Shown piece by piece: positions 24,218-31,748 of a stretch of DNA of 34,954 nucleotides. Positions within the stretch are counted from its first letter, which is position 1. Every line of letters starts with the position of its first letter. The notes below the pieces were generated by a model. That model was not told the DNA's origin. It ran no database searches and saw only the letters and a program-made list of their open reading frames with translations. The DNA lies in NCBI GenBank assembly GCA_002365595.1, contig DFAM01000013.1:896-35849 (forward strand), in the 5' to 3' direction. This DNA is from Acinetobacter sp. UBA3106 (GTDB lineage Bacteria; Pseudomonadota; Gammaproteobacteria; Pseudomonadales; Moraxellaceae). The translations under genes were made by a program, and so were the position numbers.

Positions 24218-24592
24218 TTATTTTGCCACGCTTTGTTGATGACCCAAAATCTCAGGCAAACTTTTTTCAATCCAGCCAATCAGACACATGATTTTTTCAG
24301 CTGCCTGTGAACCGGTAATCGTCAACTGATATTCCACTTTCGGCGGTACGACCGGATAAACTGTTCTTAAAATAAAACCATCTTGTTCCAGCATTTTTAA
24401 GGTTTGAGATAACATCTTTTCACTGACCCCCTGTATACGTTGTTTGAGCTCGTAAAAGCGATGCACGCCCTCACTAAGACAACGCAGGATCAAGACTGAC
24501 CATTTATTCGCAAGATGTTCTAATATTTCACGTGATGGACATTCAGTGGATAAGACCTGCCCCAACACAGGGCTGATCGCATAATTTGTCAT
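24218..24592 (-). CDS. HxlR-family transcriptional regulator
   Basis: A 124-residue winged-helix regulator of the HxlR family. The typical start CPSREILEHLANKWSVLILRCL (18-39) is followed by the helix-turn-helix region RFYELKQRIQGVSEKMLSQTLKMLEQDG and the wing ending RTVYPVVPPKVEYQLT. The family regulates genes that respond to aldehydes, quinones and other reactive compounds, usually a divergent oxidoreductase; here none is present, since both neighbours point the same way. ATG 24592 has GAGAG six bases upstream. The region just upstream has TTAC/GTAAGT motifs that may be its own operator, suggesting self-control. Confidence 0.88.
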   Translation of the reverse strand: MTNYAISPVLGQVLSTECPSREILEHLANKWSVLILRCLSEGVHRFYELKQRIQGVSEKMLSQTLKMLEQDGFILRTVYPVVPPKVEYQLTITGSQAAEKIMCLIGWIEKSLPEILGHQQSVAK

Positions 24593-24615
24593 AAAGCTCT
24601 CTCAATATTTTTATT

Positions 24616-24650
24616 ACTTACTAATTTTAATGCGCTTACTCTTTGTAAGT
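24616..24650. promoter_or_regulatory. Candidate operator upstream of the HxlR gene
   Basis: ACTTAC at 24616-24621 and GTAAGT at 24645-24650 form an inverted pair, with a further CTTAC between them. The spacing suits a dimer of HxlR-type proteins, which often bind short inverted ACTTAC-like sites. The half sites are only six bases, so this is a weak inference. Confidence 0.35.
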
Positions 24651-24734
24651 TATCAGAATAATATTTTAGCAGCAAGCCTATTACTCACTTATATTGAATG
24701 AAATAAATATCTTTTTTAATTATCATCAGACATA

Positions 24735-24762
24735 AAAAAGAGCCTCAAATGAGACTCTTTTT
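24735..24762 (-). terminator. Terminator of the GAPDH gene
   Basis: AAAAAGAG / CTCTTTTT plus CTC / GAG around an AAAT loop, with one internal mismatch, 13 bp past the stop on the minus strand and followed by T residues. Confidence 0.8.
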
Positions 24763-24775
24763 ACTACTTTACAAA

Positions 24776-26233
24776 TTATGCATTTGTTTCAGCAGGAACT
24801 TTTGGATAGCTTACGCCACACATTTGTTCAGCGATACGTAATACCTGGCAGCTATAACCCACTTCGTTATCGTACCAAACATACGCTGTTAAACGAGTAC
24901 CTGAGGTGATTGTTGCTTGCGCATCAAATACACCGGCAGTACGTGAACCAATAAAGTCACTCGACACAACTTCAGTAGAATTTGTATAACCGATTTGACC
25001 TTGAAGGTTTGAGTTGATTGAGATTTGACGAATGTATTCATTCACTTCTTCACGATCTACTTCTTTCTCAAGTGTTAAGTTAAGAATAGCAAGTGATACG
25101 TTTGGAGTCGGAACACGTACAGAGTTACCAGTCAACTTGCCTTTAAGTGCAGGAAGTGCTTTCGCAACTGCTTTCGCAGCACCAGTTTCAGTAATTACCA
25201 TGTTCAAAGTCGCAGCACGACCACGGCGATCTGCCTTGTGGTAGTTGTCGATCAAGTTTTGGTCATTTGTGAAAGAGTGAACAGTTTCAACGTGGCCATT
25301 CAGCACTTTGTATTTGTCATCTAACACTTTTAATACTGGTGTAATTGCATTGGTGGTGCAACTTGCAGCAGAAATGATTTTGTCTTCATCTAAAATGTCA
25401 GTATGGTTTACGCCAAATACCACATTTTTCATTTCGCCTTTGCTTGGAGCAGTCAATACTACACGAGCAACGCCTGGGCATTTCAAATGTTCAGCAAGAC
25501 CTTCAGCATCACGCCATTTACCTGTGTTATCAATTACTAAAGCGTTATTGATGCCAAAAGCAGTGTAATCCACTTCAGATGGGCTAGATGCATAGATCAC
25601 TTTAATGAACTGACCATTTGCAATAATGGCTTCGTTTTCTTCATCTACAGAAATTGTGCCCTGGAACGGACCGTGAATTGAGTCACGACGTAATAATGAA
25701 GCACGTTTTTCCAAATCACCATCAGAAGATTTACGAACTACGATTGCTTTAAGGCTTAAACCACGACCCAAACCTGATTGGCCAATGATTAAACGAGCAA
25801 GAATACGACCGATACGACCAAAACCGTAAAGAACAACGTCTTTGCCTTCTACAGCCTTCGCATTACCTACTAAAGATTTCACTGCATCCGCAACAAAAGC
25901 GTCAACATCTCCACCTTTTTCTTTGAATTCAACAGCAAGTTTACCTAGATCAATTTCTGCTGAACCAATATTATCAATTTTAGCTAAAGCTTCTAAAATC
26001 GGGAAAGTGTTGACAACTGAAAGTTCAACGTCCATTACACGTGTACGGCGATGAGCTTTTAAAATCTGGATTACTGAACGGTTAACTAAAGAACGACCGT
26101 ATACAGAAGTCACGATATTTTTTTCACGATATAATTGACCAATCAGGGCAATCATACGTTCCGCGATTTCTTCACGGTTTTTCCAGCGACCTTGGTGATC
26201 TGCATGTAGGGCGATGATAGTGTCTTTGCTCAC
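24776..26233 (-). CDS. gap: Long-form glyceraldehyde-3-phosphate dehydrogenase
   Basis: A 485-residue GAPDH. The NAD-binding GFGRIGR lies at residues 137-143, the catalytic Cys292 in SAASCTTNAITP and the partner His319 in HVETVHSF. The catalytic domain ends with WYDNEVGYS. The first 130 residues have no counterpart in normal (about 335-residue) GAPDH and form a helical domain beginning HADHQGRWKNREEIAERM. This long form is known from pseudomonads and Acinetobacter. With no complete glycolysis in Acinetobacter, the enzyme presumably acts mainly in gluconeogenesis. The start codon is GTG 26233, with GAGGACG eight bases upstream. It is transcribed alone. Confidence 0.93.
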   Translation of the reverse strand: MSKDTIIALHADHQGRWKNREEIAERMIALIGQLYREKNIVTSVYGRSLVNRSVIQILKAHRRTRVMDVELSVVNTFPILEALAKIDNIGSAEIDLGKLAVEFKEKGGDVDAFVADAVKSLVGNAKAVEGKDVVLYGFGRIGRILARLIIGQSGLGRGLSLKAIVVRKSSDGDLEKRASLLRRDSIHGPFQGTISVDEENEAIIANGQFIKVIYASSPSEVDYTAFGINNALVIDNTGKWRDAEGLAEHLKCPGVARVVLTAPSKGEMKNVVFGVNHTDILDEDKIISAASCTTNAITPVLKVLDDKYKVLNGHVETVHSFTNDQNLIDNYHKADRRGRAATLNMVITETGAAKAVAKALPALKGKLTGNSVRVPTPNVSLAILNLTLEKEVDREEVNEYIRQISINSNLQGQIGYTNSTEVVSSDFIGSRTAGVFDAQATITSGTRLTAYVWYDNEVGYSCQVLRIAEQMCGVSYPKVPAETNA

Positions 26234-26516
26234 AGCTACGTCCTCTAATTAATTGTATATCTAGGCATAAATTTCAAACCCGACAATTGTAAAGGAATTA
26301 TCAGCAAGTTTGAATCAAAAGCTGAATATTCAATGTGCTTTTTACGCTATATTCAGTATAAATTTACAAAATAGTTGTAACTATTTTTATGATTTTACTA
26401 TTAAAAGATTAAAAACTTTCCTCTAAAGACAAACTATACTTTTTTGTTAAATGTTGCTTTATCAAACAAAGAAAATTTTCACCCAATAAGTGCAGGGCGG
26501 CTTATTTAATTCTATC

Positions 26517-27431
26517 CTAATAATTTTCGATATTCTGATTCAGCGCAAGCTGTTTACGTTTTTGCTTAACCAGATGAAGTGTACCTTCAATCACCAACAA
26601 TAAAACGGCAATCCAGATCGGAATATAAGTCAGCCATTCCCCTGCTTCAACCCGCTCACCCAGCACAATAGAGGCAAAGGCCAAAAGCACGGGTTCCAGA
26701 TAACTGAGTAATCCAAAAATGACAAATGGTAAATATCGGCTAGCCAAAATATAACTACCCAGCCCCAGTGCACTTAAAAAACCCAGACCAATCACGACCC
26801 AAATTAAATGAGGGAAGTAAGCCATTAAACTCAGACTATCGCTATGTATGAAGCCCAAATAAAAAGCGACCGGTAAAATAAGACATAAATCCCACCAGAA
26901 ACCGCCCAGATGATCAGTTTTAAAGGCACGGCGTAAAAAGAAATATAAGGGATAAGCCAAAGCGACATATACGGTTTCCCAAGCGATACTGCCTATACGC
27001 CAGATTTCATGCGACACACCTAAAATTGCCAATATCACAGCGGCCAGTTGCCATCTCGACAGTTTTTCTTTGTAAAGTACACAACCGACCAGCACCATCA
27101 CCAAAGGCAACAAGAAATAACCCAGTGAAACCTGCAAGCCGCGACCGTTAATCGGTCCCCACAAAAACAGCCACAGCTGTGTGGTACACAGAATGGAACT
27201 AAAAATCAGCCAAGTCAGAAACAGAGGCTGTTTAACAATACGCTTAAAAATTTGGGAAACATGTTGTAAATCACCAGACCAATACATAAACAAAGTTAGA
27301 AAAGGCAAGGTCGTCAGCATGCGCCAAGCGAAAGTTTGTTCACTGTCCAAGGGTTTCAGGAACTGGCTATAAAAATACAATGCCCCAAAAGTAATAGATG
27401 CCAATACTGACAAAGCCAAGCCTTTATACAT
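26517..27431 (-). CDS. RarD-type EamA/DMT transporter
   Basis: A 304-residue, ten-helix drug/metabolite-transporter family protein with the RarD pattern: MYKGLALSVLASITFGALYF at the start, WGPINGRGLQVSLGYF at about 90-106, and the second-half EamA repeat with SYLEPVLLAFASIVLGERV near 240-258. RarD members are inner-membrane exporters with mostly unknown substrates (some linked to chloramphenicol or amino-acid export). ATG 27431 has GAGGTAAAAG at ideal spacing. It appears to be a single-gene unit. The molecular substrate cannot be inferred from its neighbours. Confidence 0.85.
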   Translation of the reverse strand: MYKGLALSVLASITFGALYFYSQFLKPLDSEQTFAWRMLTTLPFLTLFMYWSGDLQHVSQIFKRIVKQPLFLTWLIFSSILCTTQLWLFLWGPINGRGLQVSLGYFLLPLVMVLVGCVLYKEKLSRWQLAAVILAILGVSHEIWRIGSIAWETVYVALAYPLYFFLRRAFKTDHLGGFWWDLCLILPVAFYLGFIHSDSLSLMAYFPHLIWVVIGLGFLSALGLGSYILASRYLPFVIFGLLSYLEPVLLAFASIVLGERVEAGEWLTYIPIWIAVLLLVIEGTLHLVKQKRKQLALNQNIENY

Positions 27432-27532
27432 CTTTTACCTCAAGGAAATTATTTATTTCATGACCGCAGAAAACCATCCAAAATACTGGATCATTCATCT
27501 TTTTTTTAAAGGAACGCTATATTAGCAAATAA

Positions 27533-27556
27533 AAAACCATGCCTAAGCATGGTTTT
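27533..27556 (-). terminator. Terminator of the lipocalin gene
   Basis: A perfect 10-bp stem (AAAACCATGC / GCATGGTTTT) with a CTAA loop, 25 bp past the lipocalin stop; on the minus strand it runs into T6. Confidence 0.88.
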
Positions 27557-27581
27557 AACTTTTGTCAAAATATTGAGTTTA

Positions 27582-28169
27582 TTATTTGATCGTCTGCTTG
27601 GTATGAATGACATCACCCAAGTCATAGCCGACTGACTTCGCATACTCTAAATATTCATTGACCACTGCCTGGTCAGGTTGCGGTGAACGCGACAATACCC
27701 ACATATATTTACGGCGTGGTTCACCTACCAATACGGTCTGATAGTTTTCATCAAGTTTAAGCACCCAATAATCACCACGGCCGAAAGGTAACCACCGGAT
27801 CGCCTCAGGGAAGAAACTTACTTTCAATTTCGTATTAAAAGGCGCATTTTGAATAAATGCCTCACCAACTGATTGAGTAAGCTTGCCGTCTTTGGTATAG
27901 CAGCGGTTATCGACGCCCACATTGCCATTTTCATTCAGGGTATAAGTCGCAGTGACATCACGATCGCACTTATTCTGAAAGTATAAAGGTTTACGAGCAA
28001 CTTCATACCAGACACCTAGATATTTATCCAGCTCAACCTTTTCCACTGTTTGTAATGGCTTGGTTTGCGCATATGCCATCGTCGCCATACCCAGACCGAG
28101 CAATACTGCTCCACCCACGGCAATTTTCGCCAGTTTATAACTTGCTTTTGGAAGATTATTGCTTGTCAT
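27582..28169 (-). CDS. Blc-type lipocalin
   Basis: A 195-residue bacterial lipocalin. The lipocalin entry motif is DKYLGVWYEVARKPLYFQ at residues 47-64, and the later motifs NRCYTKDGK and GDYWVLKLDENYQTVLVGEP follow in order, ending with YLEYAKSVGYDLGDV. In E. coli, Blc is an outer-membrane lipoprotein that binds lysophospholipids. Here the N terminus has a long signal peptide (core VGGAVLLGLGMATMAYA, cleaved before QTKPL) but no lipobox cysteine, so the mature protein is likely soluble in the periplasm. ATG 28169 has AAGGT nine bases upstream. It is a single-gene unit with its own terminator. Confidence 0.88.
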   Translation of the reverse strand: MTSNNLPKASYKLAKIAVGGAVLLGLGMATMAYAQTKPLQTVEKVELDKYLGVWYEVARKPLYFQNKCDRDVTATYTLNENGNVGVDNRCYTKDGKLTQSVGEAFIQNAPFNTKLKVSFFPEAIRWLPFGRGDYWVLKLDENYQTVLVGEPRRKYMWVLSRSPQPDQAVVNEYLEYAKSVGYDLGDVIHTKQTIK

Positions 28170-28287
28170 AAAAGTACCTTTCAGTCAAAATTTTAAATTC
28201 TTAAAATGCTTGCACATTTAAAAATAACGACTCCAACCAAATCATACTGTAGCGTTATGTAATGATTTTGCAAAGAAAATCATCACC

Positions 28288-30312
28288 CTAGCTTAACATT
28301 TGCGCTTTCAAACGAACAATTTCATCACGCAGTCGGGCGGCCTGTTCAAACTGCAATTCTTTCGAGGCTTTCAGCATTTCTTTTTCCAGTTTGGACAAAT
28401 GCTTGGCCAGTAATTTAGGGTCTGCCAGGATATGGCGTTCATCCGCACTTAAGGCACGCGCCTGATTCGAGATTTTCTCGTCAATCTCATCATCGTTCAG
28501 GATTTCGCCAGTATCAATATCCTGACTGTTCTGACGCTTGGTGCTGCGCGGGGTAATCCCATGCAGTTCATTAAATTCGATCTGTTTGGCCCGGCGTCGC
28601 TCGGTTTCATCAATGGCTTTCTGCATTGAATCGGTAATCCGGTCTGCATACAAGATTGCCTTACCTTTCACGTTACGTGCAGCACGACCAATGGTCTGAA
28701 TCAATGAACGCTCCGAACGCAAAAAGCCTTCTTTATCGGCATCTAAAATTGCCACCAGGGAAACTTCCGGCATATCCAGACCTTCCCGCAGCAGGTTAAT
28801 ACCGACCAGTACATCATGCACACCACTACGCAGCTCATGAATAATCTTGGTACGTTCTACCGTATCAATATCCGAGTGCAGATAAGCCACTTTGACTCCG
28901 TATTCTTTCAAATATGAAGTTAAATCTTCTGCCATTCGTTTAGTCAATGTCGTGACCAGAACCCGTTCATCCAGTTCCTTACGGATATTGATTTCCGAAA
29001 GTACATCATCCACCTGAGTCAAGACTGGACGGATTTCAATTTCAGGATCCACCAGTCCAGTTGGACGAACCACCTGCTCGGCAATCTGTTCAGATTTTTC
29101 TAGTTCGTATTTTGCCGGTGTTGCACTGACATAAATCGTGGTTGGAACAATACGCTCCCATTCTTCAAACTGCATTGGACGGTTATCCAGCGCACTTGGC
29201 AAACGGAATCCGTAATTGACCAGATTTTCTTTACGCGAACGGTCACCCTTATACATGGCACCAATTTGTGGAACCGTGACATGCGACTCATCGATAATTA
29301 ATAAAGCATCATCGGGAATATAATCAAACAATGTCGGGGGCGCTTCGCCCGCCGGACGGCCGGACAAATGTCGTGAATAGTTTTCGATACCATTGGTATA
29401 GCCCAGCTGCTGCATCATCTCCAGGTCATAGCGGGTACGCTGTTCAATGCGCTGCGCTTCCAGTAATTTATCATTGGCACGAAAGAAACCTAAACGTTCC
29501 TGGAGTTCTTCACGAATGGTACCGATGGCGCGCTGCAAGTTATCTTTCGGGGTCACATAATGGCTTTTAGGATAAATGGTTACACGCGGCACTTTACGCA
29601 CCATTTTGCCGGTTAAAGGATCAAACCAGCGAATCGAATCGACTTCATCATCAAACAGCTCAATACGAATCGCATCCTGATCCGATTCAGCCGGGAAAAT
29701 ATCAATAATTTCACCACGGATACGGTAAGTACCACGCAAGAATTCCAGTTCATTACGGGTATATTGCATTTCCACCAGGCGGCGAATGATGTCATCACGG
29801 CTGATCCGGTCACCCTGCACGATATGCAGCAACATGCTCATATAGGCATTCGGGTCACCCAAACCATAAATGGCCGAAACCGAAGCGACAATAATGGCAT
29901 CACGGCGTTCTAATAATGACCGCGTGGCAGAAAGGCGCATCTGGTCAATATGGTCATTAATCGCGGAGTCTTTTTCAATAAAGGTATCGGAAGATGGCAC
30001 ATACGCTTCCGGCTGATAATAGTCATAATAGCTGACGAAATACTCAACCGCGTTATTCGGGAAAAATGACTTGAATTCGCCATACAGCTGTGCAGCCAAG
30101 GTTTTATTATGTGCCATGACAATGGTTGGACGCTGCAACTGGGAAATTACATTGGCCATGGTATAAGTTTTACCCGAACCTGTTACCCCGAGTAACAGCT
30201 GGTCGTGATAGCCTTTTTGAATCCCCTTGACTAATTTTTCAATGGCTTGTGGCTGATCACCCGCGGGCTGATAGCTGGTCACTAATTCAAAAGGTTGATG
30301 ACTATCCGACAT
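28288..30312 (-). CDS. uvrB: UvrABC excinuclease subunit B
   Basis: A 674-residue UvrB (E. coli: 673), the damage-verifying helicase-like subunit of nucleotide excision repair. Walker A GVTGSGKT is at 42-49, the DNA-clamping beta-hairpin YYDYYQPEAYVP at 95-106, the DESH box near 340, helicase motif VI LIQTIGRAARN near 540, and the C-terminal UVR domain that contacts UvrC fills about 630-665 (KLEKEMLKASKELQFEQAARLRDEI). The start is ATG 30312. Acinetobacter lacks LexA, so no SOS box is expected and none was seen. It forms a single-gene unit. Confidence 0.98.
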   Translation of the reverse strand: MSDSHQPFELVTSYQPAGDQPQAIEKLVKGIQKGYHDQLLLGVTGSGKTYTMANVISQLQRPTIVMAHNKTLAAQLYGEFKSFFPNNAVEYFVSYYDYYQPEAYVPSSDTFIEKDSAINDHIDQMRLSATRSLLERRDAIIVASVSAIYGLGDPNAYMSMLLHIVQGDRISRDDIIRRLVEMQYTRNELEFLRGTYRIRGEIIDIFPAESDQDAIRIELFDDEVDSIRWFDPLTGKMVRKVPRVTIYPKSHYVTPKDNLQRAIGTIREELQERLGFFRANDKLLEAQRIEQRTRYDLEMMQQLGYTNGIENYSRHLSGRPAGEAPPTLFDYIPDDALLIIDESHVTVPQIGAMYKGDRSRKENLVNYGFRLPSALDNRPMQFEEWERIVPTTIYVSATPAKYELEKSEQIAEQVVRPTGLVDPEIEIRPVLTQVDDVLSEINIRKELDERVLVTTLTKRMAEDLTSYLKEYGVKVAYLHSDIDTVERTKIIHELRSGVHDVLVGINLLREGLDMPEVSLVAILDADKEGFLRSERSLIQTIGRAARNVKGKAILYADRITDSMQKAIDETERRRAKQIEFNELHGITPRSTKRQNSQDIDTGEILNDDEIDEKISNQARALSADERHILADPKLLAKHLSKLEKEMLKASKELQFEQAARLRDEIVRLKAQMLS

Positions 30313-30783
30313 ATTATTCAGCTTCTATACTTAAATGCAGTTTCAATAATATGAGGGTTAAAGCTCAACATTCAATATCAATTTTTCGATATTTAGCCAT
30401 CTATACCAGACCTCTTTCATAAATCATTTTTCAATCACTACAGTTGCTTGTAAAGCCAAAATTAAAAATAGATTTTAGTATGTATTGGATTCATGAATGT
30501 GGCATGGATGCCACATGTTTCCCATCACGACAAGGACGTCGTGTATGGGAAACAAAAGGTTTTTGTCTACTTTTGACCTCTCAAAAGTAGAACTAATGCC
30601 TACGCAAAGGCATAAAAATCAAATCAACTATATAAGGCAGTGCTGATTTAAAAAATCCAATATTAAACATATTTTGGCTGATGAAGGATATCTACTAAAT
30701 AAGAAAATTGCAGCAATTTTGTCTTGACCGCATACGCATTCAATAGCAACATGAAACAAAGCATCCTGATCACAATAAAGCCT
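30313..30783. other. Intergenic region with a multi-hairpin repeat
   Basis: 471 bp between the divergent uvrB and A1S_2505-like genes. Its centre, 30497-30613, holds four hairpins in a row (separate entry). A weak AATATC/GATATT pair lies at about 30374-30393. No gene is supported; the possible upstream extension of the next gene (TTG 30724, ATG 30751) lacks a ribosome-binding site. Confidence 0.5.
30497..30613. repeat. Four-hairpin intergenic repeat element
   Basis: Four inverted repeats stand in a row: 30497-30516 (9-bp stem ATGTGGCAT), 30517-30553 (15 bp with one bulge, GTTTCCCATCACGAC arm), 30566-30591 (perfect 11 bp, TCTACTTTTGA arm with a CCTC loop) and 30596-30613 (6 bp, ATGCCT). The first two touch directly. 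This layout resembles the composite palindromic repeats scattered between genes in many bacteria. A function as RNA stabiliser, small RNA or mobile repeat is possible; none can be chosen from sequence. Confidence 0.65.
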
Positions 30784-31572
30784 ATGACTTACCATTACCA
30801 TGACGAAAGTATTGTCAAAAATTTACCGGAAGATACCGTTTTTGTTTTTGGCAGCAACATGGCAGGAAACCATGCAGGTGGAGCTGCGCGTACCGCACTA
30901 CAGCACTTTGGTGCAGTGCAAGGCGTAGGTCGTGGCTGGGCGGGTCAGAGCTATGCCATTCCCACCATGAATGAGCATTTGCAACAGATGCCCTTATCGC
31001 AAATTCAGCATTATATTGATGACTTTAAAATCTATACCAAAAACCATCCGAAAATGACTTATTTCATTACCTCCATTGGTTGCGGGATTGCCGGCTACAA
31101 AACCGAAGAAATTGCTCCCATGTTCAAGGGCATTTCTCATAATGTTATTTTGCCTATTTCTTTTCGCCCTTTTGTAGAAAGAGCCTTACCCAAACTGACG
31201 CGTCATTTTCTTAGAACCGTATTTACTGATGCGGTGATCTTTTCACCTCCCGATGAAGAAATCATTACTCAGCTCGATTTATCCGAAAATGAAAAAAGTG
31301 CGGCGCGAATTATTTTAAATACTCAAATGTATCCAACTGACAGTAATGGCCGGGATCGCATTTTTGAAATTTCGGATATTTTGCATGTGTTAAACGGCAA
31401 GATTTTTGAATGGCAAACTAACTCAGAAGGTTCAATGCTGTTTGGCGGGGTAATTTTAGCCTTACTTGAACTCTACAACATCAATGAAAAAGACTTTATC
31501 GATGTCTGGCAAGGTGAACGTGAAATTCCGGCACCAAAACCGGAAAATAAAGCACGAAGACAAAGCCGGTAA
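30784..31572 (+). CDS. A1S_2505-family protein with macro-like motifs
   Basis: From ATG 30784 the protein has 262 residues. The N-terminal domain has FGSNMAGNHAGGAARTAL (22-39), GQSYAIPT (54-61), and TSIGCGIAGYKTEEIAPMF (96-114). These blocks recall the glycine-rich nucleotide or ADP-ribose loops of macro domains (the 'N..GGG.A' and 'IG.G..G' pattern). I associate them with a family found in phages and bacteria named for A. baumannii A1S_2505, but I could not check this. The C-terminal 130 residues match nothing I know. Earlier in-frame starts (TTG 30724, ATG 30751) lack ribosome-binding sites. A function in ADP-ribose or nucleotide handling is inference only. It is a single-gene unit. Confidence 0.7.
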   Translation: MTYHYHDESIVKNLPEDTVFVFGSNMAGNHAGGAARTALQHFGAVQGVGRGWAGQSYAIPTMNEHLQQMPLSQIQHYIDDFKIYTKNHPKMTYFITSIGCGIAGYKTEEIAPMFKGISHNVILPISFRPFVERALPKLTRHFLRTVFTDAVIFSPPDEEIITQLDLSENEKSAARIILNTQMYPTDSNGRDRIFEISDILHVLNGKIFEWQTNSEGSMLFGGVILALLELYNINEKDFIDVWQGEREIPAPKPENKARRQSR

Positions 31573-31591
31573 TTTTCAATTCTTCTGTATT

Positions 31592-31619
31592 AAAGCCAAT
31601 TAATGAATTGGCTTTTTTT
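31592..31619 (+). terminator. Terminator of the A1S_2505-like gene
   Basis: A perfect 10-bp stem (AAAGCCAATT / AATTGGCTTT) with an AATG loop and a long T run, 19 bp after the stop. Confidence 0.88.
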
Positions 31620-31748
31620 AAACTAACCATTTTGTGATGTATTCCGCATTAACAAATCATAATATTTTACTTATCACGTTATTTTAAAATCATTTTTTTA
31701 TCTTTATACTGCCCACTTGAAGTTAAATAAAAATGACGAGCGCCTTGA

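Noticed and set aside
30497..30613. Possible CRISPR array or riboswitch
   Set aside because: The stems all differ in sequence, so there is no direct-repeat/spacer structure; no known riboswitch consensus was seen and no cas genes are present.
30784..31572. Prophage remnant suggested by the phage-linked A1S_2505-like gene
   Set aside because: No integrase, attachment site or other phage gene lies nearby; both flanks are housekeeping or regulatory genes with their own terminators.
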